Shown: one piece after another, positions 1 through 7,767 of the stretch | Position numbering within the stretch: position 1 is the first letter of the stretch | Layout of the letters: every line of letters begins with the position of its first letter | Assembly: GCA_003611955.1 (NCBI GenBank) | Contig: RAZE01000010.1 | Coordinates: 62,001 to 126,000 of the forward strand | Length of the DNA stretch: 64,000 nucleotides | Reading direction: 5' to 3' | DNA from: a bacterium 1XD8-76 | Lineage (GTDB): Bacteria > Bacillota > Clostridia > Lachnospirales > Lachnospiraceae | Notes under the pieces: generated by a model | Told to the model about the DNA's origin: nothing | The model's database searches: none | What the model saw: the letters and a program-made list of their open reading frames with translations, nothing else | Program-made: the position numbers and the translations under genes

Positions 1-178
1 TGAGCAGGCGTACGATCCGGTCTACGGAGCAAGACCGCTCAAACGGTATATACAGAAATATGTGGAGACTCTGTCGGCGAAGTTGATCCTCTCGGGTGAG
101 GTGCATGAGAAGGATGTGATACGCATCGTGTATGAGGGCGGCTGCCTGTCGGCAAAGAGAGAGGAGAATAATCTATGA
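1..178 (+). CDS. clpB: ATP-dependent chaperone ClpB, C-terminal end (partial)
   Basis: Only the last 58 codons are present and the gene runs off the left edge. The translated end carries the [11 protein letters not shown] motif followed by a [10 protein letters not shown] helix, which is the small C-terminal (D2-small) domain of ClpB-type AAA+ disaggregases. ClpB works with DnaK to pull proteins out of aggregates in the cytoplasm. The stop codon overlaps the start of the next small gene by four bases (ATGA), so the two are probably cotranscribed. Another Clp/Hsp100 ATPase could share the motif, but the length and sequence of the tail fit ClpB best. Confidence 0.85.
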   Translation, partial: EQAYDPVYGARPLKRYIQKYVETLSAKLILSGEVHEKDVIRIVYEGGCLSAKREENNL

Positions 179-348
179 TACCATCCGATCCGATTATGTT
201 GCTCAGCTTTGTGAATTTAAAGCTGCGGGATTATTACGGAAGCCTCGACGCGATGTGCGAGGATCTGGATCTTTCCAGGGAGGACATCACGGCGAAACTG
301 GAGGCGGTGAACTACTGCTATGACGCGGAGAAAAATCAGTTTGTCTGA
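175..348 (+). CDS. DUF4250 domain protein
   Basis: A 57-residue protein beginning [20 protein letters not shown], the hallmark opening of the DUF4250 family of small Clostridia proteins. It has no signal peptide or membrane segment and looks like a compact helical protein. The start codon overlaps the clpB stop as ATGA, implying translational coupling. The function of the family is unknown. A hairpin terminator follows about 20 bases after the stop, so this is the last gene of the clpB transcript. The family call rests on my recognition of the conserved N-terminus. Confidence 0.8.
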   Translation: MIPSDPIMLLSFVNLKLRDYYGSLDAMCEDLDLSREDITAKLEAVNYCYDAEKNQFV

Positions 349-370
349 GTGCAGAGAGAAGTATAAGGGG

Positions 371-396
371 AGGCGCCTGTCCGGGCGTCTCTTTTT
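371..396 (+). terminator. Rho-independent terminator after clpB-DUF4250
   Basis: A GC-rich stem (AGGCGCC pairing with GGGCGTCT, one G-U pair) is followed by CTTTTT. It separates the clpB transcript from the deacetylase gene. Confidence 0.7.
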
Positions 397-477
397 CATA
401 TAACAGGTGTACTTGCATTTTGAAATATTTCGAGACATAAAATGTGTAGAACGAAAGTTTATGAGTTGAGGAGCAGT

Positions 478-1203
478 ATGGCTGTTTTAAAACGGATCTT
501 GAAAAAGTGGGATGTGATTTTTCCTGTTTTTGAGGCAGTGGCGGTGGTTCTTCTGATCATGGGCTACAGAGAAGCGCTGACCAGAAAGGTCGATACATGG
601 AGCAAAGGAATTGACATTCATGTCAGTGAGAGGAAAACGGATGTGACAGAGGAAAAGATCGCCATCACATTTGATGACGGGCCCCATCCCGTCTACACGG
701 AAAAACTGCTGGATGGCTTGAAAGAGAGGGGGGTTAAGGCCACTTTTTTCGTGCTGGGGGAGAAAGCGAAGGAGCATCCCGAGATTATAGAGCGGATGCA
801 GAAGGAAGGTCATATCATAGGAAACCACACCTATACGCACATCCAGCTTCGAAGCAGCAACCGGGACAAATTTCGGGATGAACTTGTGTTGACCAATCAG
901 GTCATACAGGAGATAACGAAACAGGAAGTGCAGTATGTGCGCCCGCCCTATGGAACCTGGGACAAAAAACTGGAGGACGAACTGAATATGTTTCCGGTTC
1001 TCTGGAATGTAGATCCAAACGACTGGTGCACGGGAAACACCGATAAGGTGACAAAAAGTATTGTGGATAAGGCGAGAGACAACAGCGTTATTTTACTGCA
1101 TGATTGTTACCAGAGCAGTATAGACGCGGCGTTTGCCTCCATCGACATTCTGGTGGAGAGAGGATTTGAGTTTGTGACGGTGGAGGAGATACTGTTTGAG
1201 TAG
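478..1203 (+). CDS. Polysaccharide deacetylase (NodB homology), membrane-anchored
   Basis: A 241-residue protein with a hydrophobic segment near residues 14-30 (an anchor or uncleaved signal), then a NodB/CE4 deacetylase domain. The catalytic motifs are visible: TFDDGP (metal and base aspartates), HTYTH (metal histidines), RPPYG, and the closing LLHD. CE4 enzymes remove N-acetyl groups from peptidoglycan or similar polymers outside the membrane, often raising lysozyme resistance. I place the start at 478 because AGGAG lies just upstream; an in-frame ATG at 442 has no ribosome site. It resembles PgdA/PdaA-type enzymes but the exact substrate cannot be read from the sequence. Confidence 0.85.
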   Translation: MAVLKRILKKWDVIFPVFEAVAVVLLIMGYREALTRKVDTWSKGIDIHVSERKTDVTEEKIAITFDDGPHPVYTEKLLDGLKERGVKATFFVLGEKAKEHPEIIERMQKEGHIIGNHTYTHIQLRSSNRDKFRDELVLTNQVIQEITKQEVQYVRPPYGTWDKKLEDELNMFPVLWNVDPNDWCTGNTDKVTKSIVDKARDNSVILLHDCYQSSIDAAFASIDILVERGFEFVTVEEILFE

Positions 1204-1238
1204 GGCAGCACTATTGCTGCCCTGTTTCATTTTTTTTC
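1203..1238 (+). terminator. Rho-independent terminator after deacetylase gene
   Basis: A perfect 8-bp stem GGGCAGCA/TGCTGCCC with a CTAT loop is followed shortly by eight T residues. It lies at the convergent junction and overlaps the stop codon of the opposing kinase gene. There is no T run on the minus side, so it should act on the plus strand only. Confidence 0.8.
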
Positions 1239-3877
1239 ATAAACAGCAACCCGAAGGAACCGGAGCCGCAGTTGCAGGCGACAGCGGAAGAGACTTTCTG
1301 CAGGTAAACCCGCTCGAAGGGACAATACTGTTTTACAAGAGACTGGACAAACCGCAGTTTTTCATCGTCCATCCCAGCGTAGGTGATAAAGAGAACACGT
1401 CGGTCTATATTTCGTGCGCCGACAAACATTTTTCGCACATAATGCCTGGCGACATGCGCGAAACTGCCTATCGCCAGACCGCTCACGGTCATTTTGCTCT
1501 GGTGCAGACCAATGATGGGATGCAGCAGCAACGCGTCGCAGAGGCCCTGCATCCGCCTGGAGATTTTTCCTGCTTTGTACATCATGTAGGTGCTGTCGAT
1601 GATCGAGGTGGTGGAAACATATCGCCTTAAGGTTTTCACAGCCTGGATGATCTCCGCCTTTGAAGCGTGCTTTTCAGCCATGGAGGCAGCGTGGAGGACA
1701 ACGAGCCCAAGCCCGCAGGAGAGGTGCCCGGAATCCAGCACCGTCACATTCTCGAAAGACTTCGCCGCTTCGAGGGCATTGAGATATCCCTGGCTGGCAT
1801 GCTTTGCCATGGTGATATGGATGACATTCTGGGCTTCGGTCAGTTTTTCGGCAAAGAATCTCTCGTAATCTTCCACGTCCGGCGGCAGGGAGAAACCTTC
1901 CTTTCCGCTGGCCACATGGGAGAGCAGATCATCAGCCGTTATCTCGAGCCCATCGAGAAAACGTCCCTGTTCCGTGCAGATGTAGTAGGGGCATACGGAG
2001 ATGCCGAACCGCTTTTCCAGGGCCTCCGGGAGATCACAGACGCTGTCGGTGGTGACGGCGATGGAGAGTCGTTTGGCCTGTTCAAAGATCAGTACATCCT
2101 TTCCGATCTCCTCGTTTCCGGTGTTGTCGCTCAGCGTGACCATGTCTTTCGGCAGAATGCTGAGGACGGCGGCCTCGAGCAGAGCGCCGCTGACCGGTTT
2201 TGCCAGATAGCCGCTGAAGCCTTCCCGCTTGTAGAGAAGCTGATTATTGCTCCCGGCGTTGGCGGTGAGAGCGATCACGGGCACATCCCGGCATAATCCG
2301 CCGGGCTGAACGCGCAGTGCGTGCAGGCATTCAATCCCGTCCATCTCCGGCATCAGGTGATCCATCAAAATGGCGTCGTAGTGGATGTCCTGCGCCAGTC
2401 TCAGACATTCTGCGCCTCCGGAGGCCGTGTCGATCTGCACTTTTGTCTCCGCCAGGAGTTTTCGAACCACCTTCAGGTTCATGTCATTATCGTCCACGAC
2501 AAGAATATGCGCGTCGGGCGCCTCAAAACTCTGCCTGTAGCGTTCCGTCTGGCGGCTTTTGGCGCGGGAGGCCAGCGTAAATGTCCCCAGTTCCTGATCG
2601 TCCACAATATCCTGTTCCAGCATGACGGAGAAAGTGGAGCCCTTTGTATAGACGCTGTTGACGTTTATCTCGCCGCCCATGAGTTCCACCAGCTGTTTGA
2701 CGATGCTGAGTCCTAAGCCGGTTCCCTCGATATGGCGGTTTTTCTCCTCATCCACCCGTTTAAAGGCATTAAAAATATAGGGGATGTTCTCTTTCTTGAC
2801 GCCGAGCCCGGTATCTTCTACGGAATACCAGACGCGAACTCGGTTCAGTGTCAGGCGTTCACAGCGGACGGAGAGCGAGACAGATCCCTCGCTTGTGTAT
2901 TTTACGGCATTGTTCAGAAGATTGATCAGAACCTGCTTGATGCGCACCTCATCGCCGCAGAGCATACTCGGGATCGAGGGATCCACATGAAGACGGAATT
3001 CCAGTCCCTTCTCTTTGGCTTTGATCCATATCATATTGACGATCTCCGAGAACAGGATCCCGGTTTCGTAGGATACATTCACAATTTCCATCTTTCCGGA
3101 CTGGATCTTGGAGAGATCCAGGATATCATTGATGAGCGTGAGCAGCATTTTGCTGGCGCCCTGGATATTCCTCGCGTTCTCAGCCACATCCTCGGAGATA
3201 TCGCCCCGCAGAATGATCTCGTTCAGACCGATGATCGTGTTGATAGGGGTGCGTATTTCGTGGCTCATGCTGGAGAAAAAGTGGTTCTCCGCCTTGTTGA
3301 GCTCCTCGATCTCCTTTTTCTGCCGTACGGATAATTCGTTTTCCTCTTCATAGAGCCTTTTCAGAAACAGAAGCATCACGCTGGTCAGCGAGCCGACAAG
3401 GATAACGGAAGTGGCGGAATCAAAAAAGGAATTCCGCTGCGTGTTTCGGGCGACAACCTCCGGGAACTGAAAAGCTATGTAGTAACAGAGCAGTGTCTCG
3501 AAGGCGCAGAGCAGGAAAAATACGCCTTTGCGTCGTCCCTCCAGAGTGATGCTGATATAGATAAAACAGAGGATGAACCACTCGGGCATACCGCTGTAGA
3601 AGCCGCCCGCCGTAAAAAAACTGATCGGAAAAAGAAGGAGCAGCAACACGGAGATCGCTGTCGCTCCTCCGTTGATACAGTTCTTTCTGATGCTGAATTT
3701 TACAATGTAGGAGATGCTGACAAGGCTTGCCGCCAGGATCAGCAGATTGATAAGGGTCCTGCCCATAGGGAGGATGATGATCAGAGCGATCATACAGATG
3801 GCTGTGACTATGCGGAACATGCGCTCCCGCAGGCTGATTCTGTGATCAAATATTGTTTCAACCCATTTTTTAAACAT
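1211..3877 (-). CDS. Hybrid sensor histidine kinase-receiver with C-terminal DegV domain
   Basis: An 888-residue protein. Residues about 20-175 hold several membrane segments. A HisKA domain follows with H206 in MSHEIRTPIN, then a HATPase with N-box (LLNNAVKYT), DTGLG and GTGLGLSIV motifs, and a receiver domain (about 456-575) with phosphoacceptor D506. From about residue 604 to the end it reads as a complete DegV fold (TTDSVCDLPE, LDSGHLSCG). DegV proteins bind fatty acids, and FakB proteins of this family deliver them to a kinase. The start is at 3877, preceded by AGGAGGAG and overlapping the upstream kinase stop by eight bases. The fusion suggests a kinase whose output or input depends on a bound lipid; that role is inference. 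Confidence 0.85.
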   Translation of the reverse strand: MFKKWVETIFDHRISLRERMFRIVTAICMIALIIILPMGRTLINLLILAASLVSISYIVKFSIRKNCINGGATAISVLLLLLFPISFFTAGGFYSGMPEWFILCFIYISITLEGRRKGVFFLLCAFETLLCYYIAFQFPEVVARNTQRNSFFDSATSVILVGSLTSVMLLFLKRLYEEENELSVRQKKEIEELNKAENHFFSSMSHEIRTPINTIIGLNEIILRGDISEDVAENARNIQGASKMLLTLINDILDLSKIQSGKMEIVNVSYETGILFSEIVNMIWIKAKEKGLEFRLHVDPSIPSMLCGDEVRIKQVLINLLNNAVKYTSEGSVSLSVRCERLTLNRVRVWYSVEDTGLGVKKENIPYIFNAFKRVDEEKNRHIEGTGLGLSIVKQLVELMGGEINVNSVYTKGSTFSVMLEQDIVDDQELGTFTLASRAKSRQTERYRQSFEAPDAHILVVDDNDMNLKVVRKLLAETKVQIDTASGGAECLRLAQDIHYDAILMDHLMPEMDGIECLHALRVQPGGLCRDVPVIALTANAGSNNQLLYKREGFSGYLAKPVSGALLEAAVLSILPKDMVTLSDNTGNEEIGKDVLIFEQAKRLSIAVTTDSVCDLPEALEKRFGISVCPYYICTEQGRFLDGLEITADDLLSHVASGKEGFSLPPDVEDYERFFAEKLTEAQNVIHITMAKHASQGYLNALEAAKSFENVTVLDSGHLSCGLGLVVLHAASMAEKHASKAEIIQAVKTLRRYVSTTSIIDSTYMMYKAGKISRRMQGLCDALLLHPIIGLHQSKMTVSGLAIGSFAHVARHYVRKMFVGARNIDRRVLFITYAGMDDEKLRFVQSLVKQYCPFERVYLQKVSSAVACNCGSGSFGLLFMKKNETGQQ

Positions 3878-6425
3878 TCGCAGTCTCCTCCTGTTCATTT
3901 TGCCACGATATTTTCTCCGGTGAGGCGATGCACGCACAGACTTCGTCGTACAAGGAGAGCAGCACAGGGTGATTTTGCCGGATATATTCCGCGTCCGCGT
4001 TTTTTCCGGCCTGTTCCAGCGCCTTGGCCTGTTCGGAGAGCTTTTCCGCACCGATGGTCAGGGACGTACTTTTTAAAGCGTGGACTTTGATGGCATAATT
4101 TGCCCAGTCCGCGGTCTCGTACAGGGAGACGATCTCCGCCTTTTTTTCTTCGCTCTGGGACTGGAACATTTCCAGCATCTCCTGATAAAAATCCTCTTCC
4201 CCGTTGCAGTAATCCAACCCCATCTGCACGTTGACGCCGATCCCGGCGAGAGAGGCGAAGGGGGCGGACGGTTCCGGTTCCGGCTGCAGTTGAGGTTCCG
4301 GCTGCAGTTGAGGTTCCGGTTGCAGTTGAGGCTCCGGCAGCTGCTTCGGCTGGGGTGCCGACGTCACACCGTACTGAATACAGTGCGGCGGCAGCACCTT
4401 GCGCAGTACCCGCTCCAGTACGGAGCGCTCGATAGGCTTGGGGATAAACTCCGTAAAGCCCTCGTTTCGGAACATCTCCCTGGCACCGCTGACGGTATTT
4501 GCGGTCAGGGCGATGATCGGCAGATCCTGATAGACGGTGTCATCCAGCTCACGGATCCTCTTCAATGTCTCCACACCGTCAAACCCGGGCATCATGTGAT
4601 CCAGGAAGACGATATCGTAGGAGGAGCCGGCACAGCGGTCTACGGCCTCCCTGCCGCTCAGGCAGGTATCCACCTGCATTCCGTAGCTGCCTAAAACGCC
4701 CTTTGCAACGACCAGGTTCATCTCCTCGTCATCGACGGCCAGCGCACGGATGCCCGGGCAGGAAAAAGGTTTGCGTCCGGCCGCCTGGGCTTCATCAAAA
4801 TCGTTTTCTCCCGCTTCACCGTTTAGGAGATTCACCACGGAAAGAGCGAAAAACGGCTTGTGGATCAAAAGCATTCTGCTGTCTTCGCGAGGCGTAAAAT
4901 TCCGCTCCGCAATCAGTACGACCCGGAGGGAGGAGGCGAGCTCCTCATAGTAGGAACGGTTTTCTTCATATTCAGACTGGGCGATAAATACATGGGTCAG
5001 GTTATGATTTTGCAGGAGATTTTGCAGACCTTCAAGGCTATGTACCTGATAGCCCTCGATGTTGAGCCCCTCCACCATGTGCAGGATCATGTTGTCGTAA
5101 TAACTGCTCAACTCATCGCTGCGGTACCGCTCCGGCCGGAAGTAACAGGCGATACTGAGATTCTCCGCGTGGGAGACCGTCATGGACGGGGAGGCGTCCG
5201 CCACGCCCTGCGGAATGGTGATATGGACCTCAAGGCCCTGCTGTCCTTTGCTTTCAAAATGGATAAAGCCGCCCATGGCGTGAAGCAGCCCCTGGGCGAT
5301 GGGAAGACCGAGCCCCAGTCCGCCGGCAAAACGGCTGCTTCCGGAATCCGCCTGATAGAAATCGTCGCAGATCTGGGCGAGCTGTGAATCGGTCATGCCG
5401 ATTCCGGTGTCATAAATGTCAATGATCAGGTTGATCCCGTAGCTCTCCGGCCGGAAGCCAATGCAGAGATTGATGCCGCCCTCCTCCGTAAACTTGATAG
5501 AGTTTTCCATCAGGATCTTGAGGACATGGGAGATCTTTTCGGAATCTCCGATGAGGGAAGCAGGTATTTTGGGATCGATATCGAACACCATCTCCAGCTG
5601 ATGCCTGCTGCTTTGCATGGCGGTCATGGTGATGACGTCGTTCAACACGGAAGTGATCATGTATGTTTCCTTTGCGGGCGTCAATGTCCCCTCCACGATC
5701 TCCGTATAGTCGAGCATGTTATTGATCTGGTTTGAGAGGCGCTTGCCTGCCAGTCGTATGGAGTGTAATCCTTCCAGCACCTCCGGGGAGATGACTTTAT
5801 CCAGTATGACCTCGCTGATGCCCAGAACCATGTTGATGGGGGTGCGCAGCTCGTGGGATACATTGGACAAAAATTCGGCGTTCTGCTGTCCCGACGTCTC
5901 TAGCTCTTTCAGAATGCGCATCTGAGTGGACTGATCCTCCCGTCTTTTGTTGATCCGGTATATCGCTATCGCTGCGGAGCCGACCACCAGGGATGCGCCG
6001 AAACTAAGATGCGCCGCATCCTGCGTATTGGCGAGCTGGGAGATGGTGCGCAGGATAAAGAACTGGTACAGCAATACCAGCACATACAGGCCGGCGGCCA
6101 TGTAGACAAGCCGCTTTTTGTCGAACATGGAAAACACCAGGAGAACCATGCAGGCAACGCCGGGAATATCATACAGGACAGCATGGTGCACGCCAAAGAA
6201 AAAAAAACCGATCATCAGCAAACCGGCGCACAGATTTTCATAGAATGTCTCGGAGCCGACCCTTCCGATATGCAGAATCCACACAAGGGAGTTGCCGGCT
6301 ACAATGACAGGAACCATCCACGCCTCCCACGACATCGCGATCGTGATGAACATCAGCATGACGCCGAATATGGTTACAACGGTTGCGAGGAGCAGATGGA
6401 TACTGGTTTGTCCTTTTGTTCTCAT
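3870..6425 (-). CDS. Hybrid histidine kinase with pseudo-receiver, receiver and HPt domains
   Basis: An 851-residue protein. The first 155 residues form about six membrane helices. HisKA has H191 in VSHELRTPIN, and the HATPase shows ENSIKFTEEG, DTGIGM and GLGLGLPIA. Next comes a receiver-like stretch lacking the usual acidic pocket (about 430-530), then a full receiver with LDHMMPGFDG, a P-E-Q-rich linker and a C-terminal HPt with H782 in VHALKS. This is the layout of a complete phosphorelay in one chain. It starts with an ATGA overlap on the single-domain receiver gene upstream and overlaps the DegV-kinase downstream, so the three form one minus-strand operon. The signal sensed is unknown. 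Confidence 0.87.
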   Translation of the reverse strand: MRTKGQTSIHLLLATVVTIFGVMLMFITIAMSWEAWMVPVIVAGNSLVWILHIGRVGSETFYENLCAGLLMIGFFFFGVHHAVLYDIPGVACMVLLVFSMFDKKRLVYMAAGLYVLVLLYQFFILRTISQLANTQDAAHLSFGASLVVGSAAIAIYRINKRREDQSTQMRILKELETSGQQNAEFLSNVSHELRTPINMVLGISEVILDKVISPEVLEGLHSIRLAGKRLSNQINNMLDYTEIVEGTLTPAKETYMITSVLNDVITMTAMQSSRHQLEMVFDIDPKIPASLIGDSEKISHVLKILMENSIKFTEEGGINLCIGFRPESYGINLIIDIYDTGIGMTDSQLAQICDDFYQADSGSSRFAGGLGLGLPIAQGLLHAMGGFIHFESKGQQGLEVHITIPQGVADASPSMTVSHAENLSIACYFRPERYRSDELSSYYDNMILHMVEGLNIEGYQVHSLEGLQNLLQNHNLTHVFIAQSEYEENRSYYEELASSLRVVLIAERNFTPREDSRMLLIHKPFFALSVVNLLNGEAGENDFDEAQAAGRKPFSCPGIRALAVDDEEMNLVVAKGVLGSYGMQVDTCLSGREAVDRCAGSSYDIVFLDHMMPGFDGVETLKRIRELDDTVYQDLPIIALTANTVSGAREMFRNEGFTEFIPKPIERSVLERVLRKVLPPHCIQYGVTSAPQPKQLPEPQLQPEPQLQPEPQLQPEPEPSAPFASLAGIGVNVQMGLDYCNGEEDFYQEMLEMFQSQSEEKKAEIVSLYETADWANYAIKVHALKSTSLTIGAEKLSEQAKALEQAGKNADAEYIRQNHPVLLSLYDEVCACIASPEKISWQNEQEETANV
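4278..4331 (-). repeat. Three tandem 18-bp units coding a PEPQLQ linker
   Basis: Three consecutive copies of an 18-bp unit (TTCCGGCTGCAGTTGAGG on the plus strand, one copy with a single change) encode PEPQLQ repeats between the receiver and HPt domains of the hybrid kinase. Being in frame, the copy number could vary by slippage and alter linker length without breaking the gene. Confidence 0.85.
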
Positions 6426-6784
6426 GTCTTCTCCAATCCCGCCGCGACACGATTAAGCAGCTCCTTCGGAGGAAACGGTTTCCGCAGATAATTGACTGCC
6501 CCCAGATTGATCGCGTTGCGCACGTCGTCTTCATCGCCGGACGCCGTCAAAAAGATAACGGGAATGTTGATGGAGGATTCTTTCATGTGCTTAAAGGTCT
6601 CCAGCCCGTCCATTTCCGGCATCGCTATATCGAGGAGGATCAGGTCGATATTTCCCTGTCTGAGTTTTTCGAGCGCTTCCTGTCCGGAAGCGGCAAGAAC
6701 AATGTCGTACTGATCCTTTAAAAGCCTCTCTGCCCTTCTCAAGTTCATTGCATCGTCGTCTACGACTAATATCCGTTTTTGCAT
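6422..6784 (-). CDS. Single-domain response regulator (CheY-like receiver)
   Basis: A 120-residue protein that is only a receiver domain: VVDDD acidic pocket near the N-terminus, phosphoacceptor aspartate in LLDIAMPEMDG, the switch threonine in LTASG, and the lysine in RKPFPP. It has no output domain. I take the start at 6784, where AAGGAG lies upstream, rather than the longer in-frame start at 6832. It is the first gene of the three-gene phosphorelay operon and probably shuttles phosphate between the two hybrid kinases and the HPt domain, much like Spo0F-type receivers; the pairing is inferred from the overlap of genes. Confidence 0.88.
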   Translation of the reverse strand: MQKRILVVDDDAMNLRRAERLLKDQYDIVLAASGQEALEKLRQGNIDLILLDIAMPEMDGLETFKHMKESSINIPVIFLTASGDEDDVRNAINLGAVNYLRKPFPPKELLNRVAAGLEKT

Positions 6785-6905
6785 AAGGCATCTCCTTATC
6801 TTTATTGGGAATTCTCCGGATTCCCTCTGCAATTTATTTTAAGATAGATGCACGATAAAGTCAAGGAATTGAAGTTTTTGGAGGATTCTGATAAAATGGA
6901 TTTGC

Positions 6906-6944
6906 AAAAACCCTGAAAACCGCGTATTTACGCCATTTTCAGGG
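6906..6944 (-). terminator. Rho-independent terminator downstream of tRNA-Val
   Basis: On the minus strand CCCTGAAAA pairs with TTTTCAGGG, with an inner GCGTA/ACGC stem, followed by TTTTTGC. It ends the tRNA transcript. Confidence 0.75.
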
Positions 6945-6955
6945 CAGGAAGAAAT

Positions 6956-7028
6956 GGAAGCAAGGAGGCTCGAACTCCTGACCTTTCGCGTGTGAGGCGA
7001 ACGCTCATCCCGGCTGAGCTATGCTTCC
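6956..7028 (-). tRNA. tRNA-Val (anticodon CAC)
   Basis: The minus strand folds as a full cloverleaf: acceptor GGAAGCA/TGCTTCC, D-stem GCTC/GAGC, anticodon stem TTCGC/GCGAA enclosing CTCACAC (anticodon CAC, reading GUG valine codons), a five-base variable region, and T-stem AGGAG/CTCCT around TTCGAGC. The discriminator base just beyond the acceptor is A, and CCA is not encoded. A terminator follows. Confidence 0.93.
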
Positions 7029-7066
7029 ATTTCCATTATCATAACACAGTTTCAGGAAAAAGAAAA

Positions 7067-7708
7067 GTGGAAAATTATTTTTATGACGCACTGCACAATT
7101 TTATATTTGAGGAGGCGGGGGGCGGAGCGATCCGCCATCTGGCGGACAGGGGATATACGGCCAGACAGATAGCGGACCGGCTAAGTTTCCCGGTGCCCTA
7201 TGAGACGGTGCGGGAGACGCTCACAAAGCATCTGATGGAGAGCGGCGTTCTGTTGAAAGTCAGACCGGAGGCGTACGAAGAGCCTGAGAGGATCGAGTAT
7301 GTGCGGGAATATGACAAGTACGGTAAGCCCAGTTTTCGGAGAGTCGTCGCCGCGGGCAGCGCGGGAGAAAGCGCAGGGGCGGATAAGGGGATGAAGACGG
7401 GGAAATGGAAGGAGATGGAATTTTCCGCGTTTCTTCTATTATATAGGGAAGGGAAAAGTGGCGCTGAACTGCCTGCGGAGACAAAGCACAGGGAGGCGGA
7501 GAAAACAGTCTATATCGCCTGCGACTTTGGGGTGGCCGGCACGGAGGAACTGTTTCAGGCGCTGGATCAGGCGCAGAGAGAGTACATTCAGGGGATCTGC
7601 TGGATGAGAAGGAGGATGTATCATCTGTTGGATAGAAGGATGTTTGGAATCGCGGTGAGACTGGAGGAGAGAGGGCACGCTGCGGGAGATATTTATATCA
7701 GGCATTGA
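7067..7708 (+). CDS. Hypothetical protein
   Basis: About 213 residues with no motif I recognise. An in-frame ATG at 6992 lies inside the tRNA on the other strand, so I prefer the GTG at 7067, which has AGGA about ten bases upstream and begins VENYFYDALHNF. Residues about 15-65 look like a small helix-turn-helix (TARQIADRLSFPVPYETVRETL), and the middle is charged and low in complexity. No membrane segment is seen. It sits between the tRNA and the spermidine-synthase-like gene, which starts about 60 bases later and may be cotranscribed. Confidence 0.6.
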   Translation: MENYFYDALHNFIFEEAGGGAIRHLADRGYTARQIADRLSFPVPYETVRETLTKHLMESGVLLKVRPEAYEEPERIEYVREYDKYGKPSFRRVVAAGSAGESAGADKGMKTGKWKEMEFSAFLLLYREGKSGAELPAETKHREAEKTVYIACDFGVAGTEELFQALDQAQREYIQGICWMRRRMYHLLDRRMFGIAVRLEERGHAAGDIYIRH

Positions 7709-7767
7709 GAAAAGAAAAATTTTCCTGTATACTGTATGGGACAAGGAAATGGAAAGGTACTGACGGA

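Noticed and set aside
132-323. 63-residue frame over the clpB/DUF4250 junction
   Set aside because: It overlaps both real genes in another frame and has no conserved features.
4278-4331. Possible CRISPR-like or short tandem repeat array
   Set aside because: The 18-bp units have no spacers and are in frame, coding a PEPQLQ protein linker.
6992-7066. Upstream ATG start for the hypothetical protein at 7067
   Set aside because: It would lie within the tRNA-Val gene on the opposite strand and has no ribosome site.
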